Assembly (NCBI RefSeq): GCF_009764265.1
Contig: NZ_RWIR01000096.1
Span: 1 to 64,000 of the forward strand
DNA length: 64,000 nucleotides
Direction of reading: 5' to 3'
Origin: Pseudomonas sp. PB101
GTDB taxonomy: Bacteria > Pseudomonadota > Gammaproteobacteria > Pseudomonadales > Pseudomonadaceae
Positions 7,569 to 17,402 of this stretch are shown piece after piece. The number at the start of each line of letters is the position of its first letter. The stretch's first letter is position 1. A program made the translations under genes and the position numbers. The notes beneath the pieces were generated by a model. The model did not search any database, was not told the DNA's origin, and worked only from the letters and a program-made list of their open reading frames with translations.

Positions 7569-9566
7569 TTATCGGGATGCATTCACCTGGCCTTTCACCT
7601 GATTTTCCCTGGCTTTCAGGTTGTCAAACAGCGGCTCGAGGATAGGCGCCACCCAGCGCGCACCGACTTCCGAGAGGTGATTGTCATCGGTGTACAGCGA
7701 GTAACCGCCGCGTTCGGCGCGGCACAAGCCACTCGCATCACACAGCCTTGGGGCCGGGTCAACCACATGTACCGCCGGGTCTTGCGCCAGCTGTGCGAAC
7801 AATTGACTGATGAATGCCTGGCGTTTGTGATGTTCTGCGAGCGCCAGTCCGACATCGTCGACCGGGCGATCCAGCATTGCCAGGCGCGTGAGGCGATACG
7901 GTGGACTGAAGGCCTGCAATGGCGCCTCCTTCACCAGCCAGACCTGATGGCCGCCGGCACGCAATTGCGCGACGCGTGCACGCAAGCCATCGGCCAGACG
8001 TTGTTCGGCGCCGGCGCGGTCGTAATGCCCGTCTGCACTTTTCAGGGCATGGCCCAGATCACCCTTGACGTCGCCGTAGAGGTAAAGGCTCCAGCGCGCG
8101 ACCAAGACCACATCGCTGACGGCTTGCGGATTGATGGCCTGCTCGACGCGCCGATTGAACCGCGCACAACGCGCATCGTGCTCCAGACCTTCGACAGGCA
8201 GACAACCGGGAGAACTGGCGAGCATCACGCTGACGTCATGGGCCTTGGCGCCGTCGTCGAACACCGGAATCAATGCCGTGGCGTGGCTATCGCCCCAGAC
8301 CAGCGCCCGGGTCGAGTGGTTTTGCGCGCCATAGCGGCAGAACAACCTGTCATCCGGCGTCTTGTCATCGGCCAGGCAGGCCATCAGCTCCGGCCGCCAT
8401 TCCCGAGCCTTGGCATACTGCAGCGCCTGGTCAGACAACCGCCAAGGCAAGCCATCGGTCCAGCGCAAGGTCTGCCCGGCGAGCCCGAGCACCAGGACAC
8501 CGCAGGCACCGGCCAGCAGAATCTGCCGCCGCCCGGCGAGCAGGCGACGCTCACGAAACGGGGTCTCGACGAATTTCCACGACAGATAACCGAGCAACAG
8601 CGTCAGCAAGATCAACCCGGCACTTTCGACAGCACTCGACTCACCGACACTGGCATAGCTGGAGAATACGAACACCGGCCAGTGCCACAGGTACCAGGAA
8701 TAAGAGATCAGCCCGAGCCCGACCATTATCCGACTGCTCAAAAAATGACCAACCCAGGTGTCACGATAACCGTTGGCCAGAATCAGCAGTACCACACCCA
8801 GCACCGGCAGCAACGCCGCGACACCCGGGAATGGCGTGGCCTTGTCATAACCGAACACCGCCAACAGGATCAGCACCATGCCCAGCAGGCTCAGCCACTG
8901 CGCCGCCACAGGCTTGAGGCGCCATGCAGACTTGGGCGCCACCGCCAGCATCGCACCGGCCAACAGCTCCCACGCACGCATCGGCAGCAGGAAAAAAGCC
9001 TTTTCCGGATGATGGGCGACGGCCCACACGCTCAAGCCAAAGGACAGCAGCAATACGCCGAACAGCGCAAGGCGCCAGTGTTTCAGGCGACTCGACAGCA
9101 GTGTCAGCAGCAACGGGAAGACGATGTAGAACTGCTCCTCCACCGCCAGCGACCAGGTGTGCAGCAGTGGCTTGAGATCGGAGGCGACGTCGAAATAGCC
9201 GTCCTGGCGCATGAACAGGATGTTCGACACGAACATCACCTGGTAACGCACCGAGCGTCCCAGCTCCTCGTAATCCTTCGGTGCCAGCAAGAACCAGCCG
9301 ACCGCCAGCACCGCGATGATCATCGCGAACAACGCAGGCAGAATCCGCCGCGCCCGCCGGGCCCAGAAATCAACGAAGCTGAATTGCCCGGCCTGGCGCT
9401 GATTCCAGATGATCGACGTGATCAGGTAACCGGAAATCACGAAAAACACGTCCACGCCGACAAAGCCGCCGGTAAAGCCCGGGACGCCAAAATGAAACAG
9501 CACGACGGCGATCACCGCCACTGCGCGCAAGCCGTCGATATCCCTTCGGTAAACCAGTGTGCTCAT
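7569..9566 (-). CDS. membrane O-acyltransferase with C-terminal SGNH domain (OafA/YrhL type)
   Basis: A 665-residue two-domain protein. Residues 1-350 form an acyltransferase-3 membrane domain of about ten helices, with the opening motif 'RRDIDGLRAVAV', a histidine in 'LFHFG' (H25) and the signature 'HTWSLAVEEQFY' near 136-147. Residues 400-665 are an SGNH hydrolase-like periplasmic domain, with GDSH at 425-428 and 'DDNHLSEVGARWV' near the C-terminus. Relatives acetylate O-antigen or other envelope glycans. No polysaccharide cluster is adjacent, so the acceptor is unknown. It sits alone between ubiD and rho. Confidence 0.9.
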   Translation of the reverse strand: MSTLVYRRDIDGLRAVAVIAVVLFHFGVPGFTGGFVGVDVFFVISGYLITSIIWNQRQAGQFSFVDFWARRARRILPALFAMIIAVLAVGWFLLAPKDYEELGRSVRYQVMFVSNILFMRQDGYFDVASDLKPLLHTWSLAVEEQFYIVFPLLLTLLSSRLKHWRLALFGVLLLSFGLSVWAVAHHPEKAFFLLPMRAWELLAGAMLAVAPKSAWRLKPVAAQWLSLLGMVLILLAVFGYDKATPFPGVAALLPVLGVVLLILANGYRDTWVGHFLSSRIMVGLGLISYSWYLWHWPVFVFSSYASVGESSAVESAGLILLTLLLGYLSWKFVETPFRERRLLAGRRQILLAGACGVLVLGLAGQTLRWTDGLPWRLSDQALQYAKAREWRPELMACLADDKTPDDRLFCRYGAQNHSTRALVWGDSHATALIPVFDDGAKAHDVSVMLASSPGCLPVEGLEHDARCARFNRRVEQAINPQAVSDVVLVARWSLYLYGDVKGDLGHALKSADGHYDRAGAEQRLADGLRARVAQLRAGGHQVWLVKEAPLQAFSPPYRLTRLAMLDRPVDDVGLALAEHHKRQAFISQLFAQLAQDPAVHVVDPAPRLCDASGLCRAERGGYSLYTDDNHLSEVGARWVAPILEPLFDNLKARENQVKGQVNASR

Positions 9567-9709
9567 AAATCGTTAAGCCAGTCAGATCATTATTATTTGC
9601 GCAGCCGCAGCGTCGACGCGGCGACCACTACAAACGCTGCTTCCTGAATTGCCAACTTACTGACCCTGGCCGCTGCAAAACCTCCCACGGCCCGGACAAA
9701 AATACGGGC

Positions 9710-9738
9710 AAAAAAATGGCGCCCCGCTGGGACGCCAT
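9710..9738 (-). terminator. intrinsic terminator of rho
   Basis: On the minus strand the stem ATGGCG / CGCCAT, with an 11-base loop, is followed by seven T residues. It starts 24 bases past the rho stop codon. Confidence 0.85.
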
Positions 9739-9761
9739 TCTCTTGAACTCACCGGACGATG

Positions 9762-11021
<1,260 letters not shown>

Positions 11022-11055
11022 ATAGGAATGACGTAATCATTTATGGAGGGGGGAA

Positions 11056-11074
11056 ATTAAGCTTTTGGCTTAAT
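11056..11074 (-). promoter_or_regulatory. inverted repeat in the rho leader
   Basis: A perfect 7-base inverted repeat (ATTAAGC / GCTTAAT, 5-base loop) lies 35 bases upstream of the rho start. There is no U-tract, so it is not a terminator. It could affect translation or RNA stability; rho is autoregulated in other bacteria. Function not shown. Confidence 0.4.
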
Positions 11075-11218
11075 GAGGCCGCGCCGCAGAGAAGGCGACA
11101 GGATCGCGTACTTATTCGAAAAGGAGTGCGTCGGCGACGGCTAGCAGGGGGCAATGGAGAAACCAGTGCGGGGCCGAATGTACCACCTGAGTTTAGGAGC
11201 GTCTAGCCCTGAATACGC

Positions 11219-11247
11219 AAAAAGCCCCGCTATTTGCGGGGCTTTTT
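11219..11247. terminator. intrinsic terminator downstream of trxA
   Basis: The stem AAAAAGCCCCGC / GCGGGGCTTTTT has a 5-base loop. It lies 22 bases past the trxA stop and has U-tracts on both strands, so it can end transcripts from either side. Confidence 0.9.
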
Positions 11248-11268
11248 CAGGACACTTTGCAGCGACGC

Positions 11269-11598
11269 TTAGATGTTGGCGTCGAGGAAAGCAGCCAGTT
11301 GCGACTTCGACAGGGCGCCGACCTTGGTCGCTTCAACGTTGCCGTTCTTGAACAGCATCAGGGTCGGGATACCGCGCACGCCATGCTTGGCCGGGGTTTC
11401 CTGGTTTTCGTCGATGTTCAGTTTGGCAACGGTCAGCTTGCCTTTGTAGGTCTCGGCAATTTCGTCCAGAACAGGAGCGATCATTTTGCAAGGGCCGCAC
11501 CACTCAGCCCAGTAGTCGACCAGTACAGCGCCTTCAGCCTTGAGTACGTCGGCCTCGAAGCTAGCGTCGCTAACGTGTTTGATAAGATCGCTGCTCAT
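11269..11598 (-). CDS. trxA: thioredoxin 1
   Basis: A 109-residue cytosolic thiol-disulfide reductase with the WCGPC active site (C34 and C37) and the cis-proline loop 'GIPTLMLF'. It is a hydrogen donor for ribonucleotide reductase and repairs oxidised proteins. The start MSSDLIKHVSD at 11598 gives the normal length; GGAG lies upstream, and the 14 codons before it are not conserved-looking. The trxA-rho order is shared with many gammaproteobacteria, but here each gene has its own terminator. Confidence 0.98.
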   Translation of the reverse strand: MSSDLIKHVSDASFEADVLKAEGAVLVDYWAEWCGPCKMIAPVLDEIAETYKGKLTVAKLNIDENQETPAKHGVRGIPTLMLFKNGNVEATKVGALSKSQLAAFLDANI

Positions 11599-11719
11599 GG
11601 AATTCTCCAGGGTTGTAAGCAAAAAAACGTGGCCCATCATAGCTGCCCTTCCCTCGTTCAGGAAGGTGCAGATGATTGAGTCTCGCTATGGTGGTCCATG
11701 AGTTTGGGTATAGCCCAGG

Positions 11720-12427
11720 TCAGGTCGTGGCGGGAGCGACGAAGGCGATTCCGGTTCGCAACGCCGCGTTGCGCACATGCTCGTGCATGGCTTTCTGCGC
11801 AGCGCCAGAGGCTCGGCGAGCCAGGGCGCGAAGGATCTTGCGGTGCTCCTGCCAGGTTTCCATGGCCCGCTCGGCCCGGATGAACGGTAGCTTCTGGCTC
11901 TCCAGGAAGATCTCGGCGCTGGCAGTGAGGATGCTCAGCATCGCCTGATTGCCGCTGGCCAGCAGGATGCGCCGGTGGAATTCAAAGTCCAGCCGCGCCG
12001 CGGCTTCGAAGTCGCCGGACTTCAGTTCGTTGCGCATGGCAGCGACATTGTCTTCCAGTGCATCGAGTTCATCGGTGCTCAAGGTCACGGCCGCCAACCC
12101 TGCGGCAAACCCCTCCAGCGCATAACGCAACTGGAAGATATCCAGCGGCGAAGCCTGGGCCGCGAACGGCCAGCCCGGCGCCGCATCGCCTCGCGGCAGC
12201 TCCACCGGCGCCTGCACGAACACGCCTTTGCCTGGCTGGATACTGATGACGCCCAGCGCACTCAGGGACGATAACGCTTCGCGCAAGGAAGCACGGCTTA
12301 CGCCCAGTTGCAGCGCCAAGTCCCGTTGCGAGGGCAAGGCATCCCCCGGCCCGAAGCCCTGTTCGGTGATCAGTTTGCGGATGGCTTGCAGCGCCACTTC
12401 AGGCACGGCGCGGGAGATCGAGTTCAT
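11720..12427 (-). CDS. FadR-subfamily GntR transcriptional regulator
   Basis: A 235-residue regulator. A winged helix occupies residues 10-75 ('LPSQRDLALQLGVSRASLRE'), and an FCD ligand-binding domain with metal-type histidines follows ('DFEFHRRIL', 'WQEHRKIL', 'MHEHVRNA'). FCD members sense small organic or amino acids. It is divergent from the amino acid ABC operon and probably controls it. A FadR-like palindrome lies between them at 12555-12569. The start MNSISRAVPE at 12427 is preferred because the 25 preceding codons have no family resemblance. Confidence 0.88.
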   Translation of the reverse strand: MNSISRAVPEVALQAIRKLITEQGFGPGDALPSQRDLALQLGVSRASLREALSSLSALGVISIQPGKGVFVQAPVELPRGDAAPGWPFAAQASPLDIFQLRYALEGFAAGLAAVTLSTDELDALEDNVAAMRNELKSGDFEAAARLDFEFHRRILLASGNQAMLSILTASAEIFLESQKLPFIRAERAMETWQEHRKILRALARRASGAAQKAMHEHVRNAALRTGIAFVAPATT

Positions 12428-12554
12428 GGTTTTCCAGACGAACCAGGCCAATGAGCGCTCAGTTGTAAAGCTATTCGCGACGCCCGGCAAGTCGTGCCCC
12501 ATGGGGGTTCGGCGATTTTCCCGACTGCGCCATCAGGGTGCGAAACACAACCTG

Positions 12555-12569
12555 ACTGTTCAGACCAGT
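12555..12569. promoter_or_regulatory. candidate FadR-type GntR operator
   Basis: The sequence ACTGTTCAGACCAGT lies in the 256-base divergent gap between the GntR gene and the ABC operon. It differs by one base from the FadR-type core ACTGGTCNGACCAGT. The position and adjacent FCD regulator support an operator; binding is inferred. Confidence 0.55.
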
Positions 12570-12683
12570 AAGACCGTGCAACGCCAGCAAAACCGCGCTC
12601 TGGCGCCCCAAACCCCCTATGTTGGCATGGCCCATGCTCTGTCGATCGGCAGAAATCACTTCTCGCCGATTCGGAGATTTGCC

Positions 12684-13469
12684 ATGACCCAGCGTTACAG
12701 CGCCCTCCTCGCAGCCCTGTTTGCCAGCCTGATGCTGAGCCAGGCACCCGCCCACGCCGACGGTCTGGAGGATGTGGTCAAGCGCGGCGTGCTCAAGGTC
12801 GCCGTGCCCCAGGACTTCCCTCCCTTCGGCTCGGTCGGCCCGGACATGAAGCCCCGTGGCCTCGACATCGACACCGCGAAACTGCTGGCCGACCAGCTCA
12901 AGGTCAAACTCGAACTGACCCCGGTCAACAGCACCAATCGCATCCCGTTCCTCACCACCGGCAAGGTCGACCTGGTGATCTCCAGCCTCGGCAAGAACCC
13001 GGAGCGCGAGAAGGTCATCGACTTCTCCCGCGCCTACGCGCCGTTCTACCTCGCCGTGTTCGGCCCTCCGGACGCCGACATCAAGACCCTGGACGATCTC
13101 AAGGGCAAGACCATCAGCGTCACCCGCGGCGCCATCGAAGACATCGAGCTGACCAAGGTCGCCCCCGAAGGCGTGACCATCAAGCGCTTCGAAGACAACA
13201 ACTCGACCATCGCCGCGTACCTGGCCGGGCAAGTCGACCTGATCGCCAGCGGCAACGTGGTGATGGTGGCGATCAGCGAGAAAAGTCCGAAACGCGTGCC
13301 GGCGCTGAAAGTGAAGCTCAAGGATTCGCCGGTCTATGTGGGCGTGAACAAGAACGAGCCGGCGCTGCTGGACAAGGTCAACCAGATCCTCGTCACCGCC
13401 AAAAGCGACGGTGCGCTGGAGAAAAACGCCCTGACCTGGTTGAAAGAACCGCTGCCGGCCGATCTCTGA
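12684..13469 (+). CDS. amino acid ABC transporter periplasmic binding protein
   Basis: A 261-residue solute-binding protein of family 3. A signal peptide (about 1-25, ending in AHADG) is followed by 'VLKVAVPQDFPPFGSV', a typical N-lobe start, and later by 'PRGLDIDTAKLLADQLK' and 'VDLVISSLGKNPEREKVIDF'. It captures a polar amino acid or related compound in the periplasm and delivers it to the two permeases encoded next. The ATG at 12684 begins the signal peptide; longer forms would read into the operator region. It is the first gene of a four-gene operon opposite the GntR regulator. Confidence 0.93.
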   Translation: MTQRYSALLAALFASLMLSQAPAHADGLEDVVKRGVLKVAVPQDFPPFGSVGPDMKPRGLDIDTAKLLADQLKVKLELTPVNSTNRIPFLTTGKVDLVISSLGKNPEREKVIDFSRAYAPFYLAVFGPPDADIKTLDDLKGKTISVTRGAIEDIELTKVAPEGVTIKRFEDNNSTIAAYLAGQVDLIASGNVVMVAISEKSPKRVPALKVKLKDSPVYVGVNKNEPALLDKVNQILVTAKSDGALEKNALTWLKEPLPADL

Positions 13470-13491
13470 TTCGGCACGCTGGAGACGCTTT

Positions 13492-14160
13492 ATGGCTTAT
13501 AAGTTCGATTTCCTGCCGGTGGTCAACAACACCGACCTGTTGCTGCGCGGTGCGCTGTTCACGCTTGAGCTGACGGCCATCGGCGCGGTGCTTGGCGTGG
13601 GGTTGGGCATCGTCGGGGCGCTGGTGCGGGCCTGGAACATCCGGCCTTTCGCGGGGATTTTCGCGGTCTACGTCGAGTTGATCCGCAACACGCCCTTCCT
13701 GGTGCAGCTGTTTTTCATCTTCTTCGGCTTGCCGTCCCTGGGCGTGCAGATCTCCGAATGGCAGGCCGCCGTGTTGGCGATGGTGATCAACCTCGGCGCT
13801 TATTCGACCGAGATCATCCGCGCCGGCATCCAGGCGATCCCCCGGGGTCAGCTGGAAGCAGCGGCGGCACTGGCGATGACACGCTTCGAAGCGTTCCGCC
13901 ATGTGGTGCTGCTGCCGGCGCTGGGCAAGGTCTGGCCGGCCCTGAGCAGCCAGATCATCATCGTCATGCTCGGCTCGGCGGTGTGCTCGCAGATCGCAAC
14001 GGAGGAGCTGAGTTTCGCCGCCAACTTCATTCAATCGCGCAACTTCCGTGCCTTTGAAACCTACGCCCTGACCACGCTGCTCTACCTGTGCATGGCGCTT
14101 CTGATCCGCCAGTTACTGAACTGGATAGGGCAACGCTTCATTGCAAGGAGCAGCCGATGA
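13492..14160 (+). CDS. amino acid ABC transporter permease (first)
   Basis: A 222-residue inner-membrane permease of the HisM/GlnP type with about five membrane segments. The 'EAAAALAMTRFEAFRHVVLPAL'-like region, read as 'AAALAMTRFEAFRHVVLLPA' near 120-140, is the EAA loop that docks on the ATPase. It forms the channel together with the next permease. Its stop overlaps the next start by four bases (ATGA). Confidence 0.93.
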   Translation: MAYKFDFLPVVNNTDLLLRGALFTLELTAIGAVLGVGLGIVGALVRAWNIRPFAGIFAVYVELIRNTPFLVQLFFIFFGLPSLGVQISEWQAAVLAMVINLGAYSTEIIRAGIQAIPRGQLEAAAALAMTRFEAFRHVVLLPALGKVWPALSSQIIIVMLGSAVCSQIATEELSFAANFIQSRNFRAFETYALTTLLYLCMALLIRQLLNWIGQRFIARSSR

Positions 14161-14807
14161 GTGATTTCACTTTCTGGGACATCGTGCGCAACCTGCTCAC
14201 CGGCCTGCAATGGACGCTGGCGCTGTCGCTGGTGGCGTTCATTGGCGGCGGGCTGATCGGCTTGTTGATCATGGTCATGCGCATCTCGGACAAGTCCCTG
14301 CCGCGCAGCTTCGCCCGCACCTACATCGAGCTGTTCCAGGGAACGCCGCTGTTGATGCAGCTGTTCCTGGTGTTTTTCGGCGTGGCCCTGGCCGGGCTGG
14401 ATATTTCGCCGTGGATGGCGGCCGCGATCGCGCTGACGCTGTTCACCAGCGCCTACCTGGCGGAGATCTGGCGTGGTTGCGTCGACTCGATCCCCAACGG
14501 TCAGTGGGAAGCCTCGGCAAGCCTGGCGCTGAACCCGCTGGAACAACTGCGCCATGTGATCCTGCCGCAAGCCCTGCGCATCGCCGTGGCCCCGACCGTG
14601 GGCTTCTCGGTGCAGGTGGTCAAAGGCACCGCCGTCACCTCGATCATCGGCTTCACCGAGCTGACCAAGACCGGCGGCATGCTCGCCAACGCCACCTTCG
14701 AACCCTTCATGGTCTATGGCCTCGTCGCTCTCGGCTATTTCCTGCTCTGTTATCCGCTGTCCCTCAGCGCGCGCTACCTGGAAAGGAGACTGCATGCCTC
14801 TGCTTAG
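14157..14807 (+). CDS. amino acid ABC transporter permease (second)
   Basis: A 216-residue partner permease, about five membrane segments, with the EAA loop 'ASASLALNPLEQLRHVILPQ'. The ATG at 14157 (MSDFTFWDIV) is preferred because AAGGAG precedes it and it gives an ATGA overlap with the first permease. An upstream start at 14088 would lie inside that gene. Its own end overlaps the ATPase start by 14 bases. Confidence 0.93.
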   Translation: MSDFTFWDIVRNLLTGLQWTLALSLVAFIGGGLIGLLIMVMRISDKSLPRSFARTYIELFQGTPLLMQLFLVFFGVALAGLDISPWMAAAIALTLFTSAYLAEIWRGCVDSIPNGQWEASASLALNPLEQLRHVILPQALRIAVAPTVGFSVQVVKGTAVTSIIGFTELTKTGGMLANATFEPFMVYGLVALGYFLLCYPLSLSARYLERRLHASA

Positions 14808-15531
14808 AATTTCCGCCCTGCATAAATACTACGGCGATCACCATGTGCTCAAAGGCATCGACCTGAGCGTCGAGGAGGGCCAGGTGGTGGCGATCATCGG
14901 CCGCAGCGGCTCGGGCAAGTCGACCTTGCTGCGCACCCTCAACGGTCTGGAATCGATCAACGACGGCGTAATCGAAGTCGATGGCGAATACCTCGACGCC
15001 GCTCGCTCCGATCTGCGCAGCCTGCGGCAGAAAGTCGGCATGGTGTTCCAGCAGTTCAACCTGTTCCCGCACCTGACCGTGGGCGAGAACGTCATGCTCG
15101 CGCCGCAAGTGGTGCAGAAAGTGTCCAAGACACAGGCCGCCGAACTGGCGCGACAGATGCTGGAACGAGTCGGGCTGGGGGAAAAGTTCGATGCTTTCCC
15201 GGATCGACTGTCCGGCGGCCAGCAGCAGCGGGTGGCGATTGCCCGTGCCCTGGCGATGTCACCGAAAGTGCTGCTGTGCGATGAAATCACCTCGGCCCTG
15301 GACCCGGAGCTGGTCAACGAAGTGCTGAGCGTGGTCCGGCAACTGGCCAGGGAAGGCATGACGCTGATCATGGTCACCCATGAAATGCGCTTTGCGCGGG
15401 AGGTTGGGGACAAGCTGGTGTTCATGCACCAGGGCAAGGTGCATGAAGTGGGCGACCCGAAGGAGTTGTTTGCCAGGCCGCAGACGGCGGAGCTGGCGAA
15501 TTTCATTGGGACGGTTGAGGCGGTGGCCTGA
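14794..15531 (+). CDS. amino acid ABC transporter ATP-binding protein (GlnQ type)
   Basis: A 245-residue ATPase that powers the importer. Walker A is 'GRSGSGKSTLLR' (near 37-48), the Q-loop 'GMVFQQFNLFPHLTV', the signature 'LSGGQQQRVAIARAL' and the Walker B region 'LLCDEITSALDPELV'. The start MPLLRISALHKYYG follows GGAAAGGAG. The last gene of the operon; a REP pair follows it. Confidence 0.95.
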   Translation: MPLLRISALHKYYGDHHVLKGIDLSVEEGQVVAIIGRSGSGKSTLLRTLNGLESINDGVIEVDGEYLDAARSDLRSLRQKVGMVFQQFNLFPHLTVGENVMLAPQVVQKVSKTQAAELARQMLERVGLGEKFDAFPDRLSGGQQQRVAIARALAMSPKVLLCDEITSALDPELVNEVLSVVRQLAREGMTLIMVTHEMRFAREVGDKLVFMHQGKVHEVGDPKELFARPQTAELANFIGTVEAVA

Positions 15532-15556
15532 CAGTCCTTCAGCGCCTGTCAGGCCG

Positions 15557-15651
15557 CCTTCGCGGGCAAGCCCGCTCCCACAGGGTTCCATGTTGGAACA
15601 GGATTGTGTGTCCGACGCAAACACCTGTGGGAGCGAGCTTGCTCGCGATTG
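15557..15651. repeat. REP pair (inverted), GTGGGAGC type
   Basis: An inverted arm CGGGCAAGCCCGCTCCCACA ends near 15583. A direct arm CCTGTGGGAGCGAGCTTGCT starts near 15624. The pair separates the ABC operon from ppx. Confidence 0.85.
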
Positions 15652-15732
15652 ACCGCGAAGCGGTCACCTACGCGTTGGCGGCAGCCTTTGATCGTGGCAC
15701 GATGTCGAGGTTATCGACCGAGACCCCAGACC

Positions 15733-17235
15733 ATGCCGCAATCCCAAGCCAAGAATCTGTCCCTGATCGCCGCAATCGACCTGGGCTCGAACAGTTTTCA
15801 CATGGTCGTGGCCAAGGCCCAGAACGGTGAGATCCGCATTCTCGAGCGTCTCGGGGAGAAGGTTCAACTGGCCGCCGGCATCGACGAAGATCGCCATCTC
15901 AACGAAGAATCGATGCAGCGAGGGCTCGACTGCCTCAAGCGCTTCGCCCAACTGATCAACGGTATGCCCTCTGGCGCCGTGCGCATCGTCGGCACCAACG
16001 CCTTGCGTGAAGCCCGTAACCGCGCCGAATTCATCCGGCGCGCCGAAGAAATTCTCGGCCACCCGGTGGAAGTCATCTCCGGCCGTGAAGAAGCGCGCCT
16101 GATCTACCTCGGCGTGTCCCACACCCTCGCCGACACCCCCGGCAAGCGCCTGGTGGCCGACATCGGCGGCGGCAGTACCGAATTCATCATTGGCCAGCGT
16201 TTCGAACCGCTGCTGCGCGAAAGCCTGCAGATGGGCTGCGTCAGCTACACCCAGCGCTATTTCAAGGACGGCAAGATCACCCCGGCCCGCTACGCCCAGG
16301 CGTACACCGCGGCGCGGCTGGAGATCATGAGCATCGAACATGCCCTGCACCGCCTGACCTGGGATGAAGCCATCGGCTCCTCGGGCACCATCCGCGCCAT
16401 CGGTCTGGCACTGAAGGCTGGCGGCCACGGCACCGGCGAGGTCAATGCCGAAGGCCTGGCCTGGCTGAAGCGCAAACTGATCAAGCTGGGCGACGTCGAG
16501 AAAATCGATTTTGAGGGGATCAAGCCCGATCGCCGGGCGATTTTCCCGGCCGGCCTCGCGATCCTCGAGGCGATCTTCGACTCCCTCGAACTGCAACGCA
16601 TGGATCACTGCGAGGGCGCCCTGCGCGAAGGCGTGCTCTATGACCTGCTGGGTCGCCATCATCACGAAGACGTACGTGAACGCACCCTCACCTCGCTGAT
16701 GGAGCGCTACCACGTCGATCAGGAACAGGCGGCACGGGTCGAGCGCAAGGCACTGCATGCGTTCGACCAGGTGGCCGAGGACTGGGATCTGGAAGACGGT
16801 GTCTGGCGCGAACTGCTCGGTTGGGCGGCCAAGGTCCATGAAGTGGGCCTGGACATCGCTCACTACCAGTACCACAAGCACGGCGCCTACCTGATCGAGC
16901 ACTCGGACCTCGCCGGGTTCTCCCGCGAAGACCAGTTGATGCTCGCGCTGCTGGTGCGCGGCCACCGACGCAACATCCCCAAGGACAAGTTCGCCGACTT
17001 CGGCGACGACGGCATCAAGCTGATTCGCCTGTGCGTGCTGCTGCGCTTCGCGATCCTGTTCCACCACATCCGTGGCACCCAGCAAATGCCCCAGGTGGAA
17101 CTGAACGCCAATGGCAACCACCTGGAAGTGGTGTTCCCGGAGAACTGGCTGGATGAAAACCAGCTGACCCAGGCCGACTTCGAAATCGAAGCGCAATGGC
17201 TGACCCGGGTCGACATCGTGTTGACCGCTCGCTGA
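15733..17235 (+). CDS. ppx: exopolyphosphatase Ppx
   Basis: A 500-residue enzyme that removes terminal phosphate from polyphosphate. The N-terminal ASKHA fold has the phosphate loops 'IAAIDLGSNSFHMVVA' and 'VADIGGGSTEFIIG'. The catalytic glutamate region is 'VIGTNALREARN'-like ('IVGTNALREARNRAEF'). The C-terminal half carries the HD-like domain ('WAAKVHEVGLDIAHYQYHKH'). It converges on ppk, so synthesis and breakdown of polyphosphate are encoded face to face with a terminator and REP pair between. The start at 15733 follows a short REP-containing gap. Confidence 0.97.
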   Translation: MPQSQAKNLSLIAAIDLGSNSFHMVVAKAQNGEIRILERLGEKVQLAAGIDEDRHLNEESMQRGLDCLKRFAQLINGMPSGAVRIVGTNALREARNRAEFIRRAEEILGHPVEVISGREEARLIYLGVSHTLADTPGKRLVADIGGGSTEFIIGQRFEPLLRESLQMGCVSYTQRYFKDGKITPARYAQAYTAARLEIMSIEHALHRLTWDEAIGSSGTIRAIGLALKAGGHGTGEVNAEGLAWLKRKLIKLGDVEKIDFEGIKPDRRAIFPAGLAILEAIFDSLELQRMDHCEGALREGVLYDLLGRHHHEDVRERTLTSLMERYHVDQEQAARVERKALHAFDQVAEDWDLEDGVWRELLGWAAKVHEVGLDIAHYQYHKHGAYLIEHSDLAGFSREDQLMLALLVRGHRRNIPKDKFADFGDDGIKLIRLCVLLRFAILFHHIRGTQQMPQVELNANGNHLEVVFPENWLDENQLTQADFEIEAQWLTRVDIVLTAR

Positions 17236-17238
17236 AAT

Positions 17239-17270
17239 TGAAAAAGGCCTTCTTCGGAAGGCCTTTTTTG
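17239..17270. terminator. intrinsic terminator downstream of ppx
   Basis: The stem AAAAAGGCCTTC / GAAGGCCTTTTTT has a short loop. It starts within 10 bases of the ppx stop and has T-runs on both strands. Confidence 0.9.
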
Positions 17271-17301
17271 TGTTCGAGATTCAACAAGCGACACAGCCCT
17301 A

Positions 17302-17392
17302 TGTGGGAGCGAGCCTGCTCGCGAAGAGGCCGTCAGCGCCAACATCAATGTTGACTGTCAGGCCGCCTTCGCGAGCAGGCTCGCTCCCACAG
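17302..17392. repeat. REP pair (inverted), GTGGGAGC type
   Basis: GTGGGAGCGAGCCTGCTCGC at 17303 and its inverted copy ending at 17392 are separated by about 45 bases. They lie between the convergent ppx and ppk genes. Confidence 0.88.
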
Positions 17393-17402
17393 GTTACTGG
17401 CG

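Noticed and set aside
7677..9647. 656-residue frame antisense to the acyltransferase gene
   Set aside because: Composition dominated by R, Q, P and H with no domain; the minus strand encodes the acyltransferase.
15664..17196. 510-residue frame antisense to ppx
   Set aside because: Antisense shadow; the plus strand encodes an intact Ppx with all motifs.
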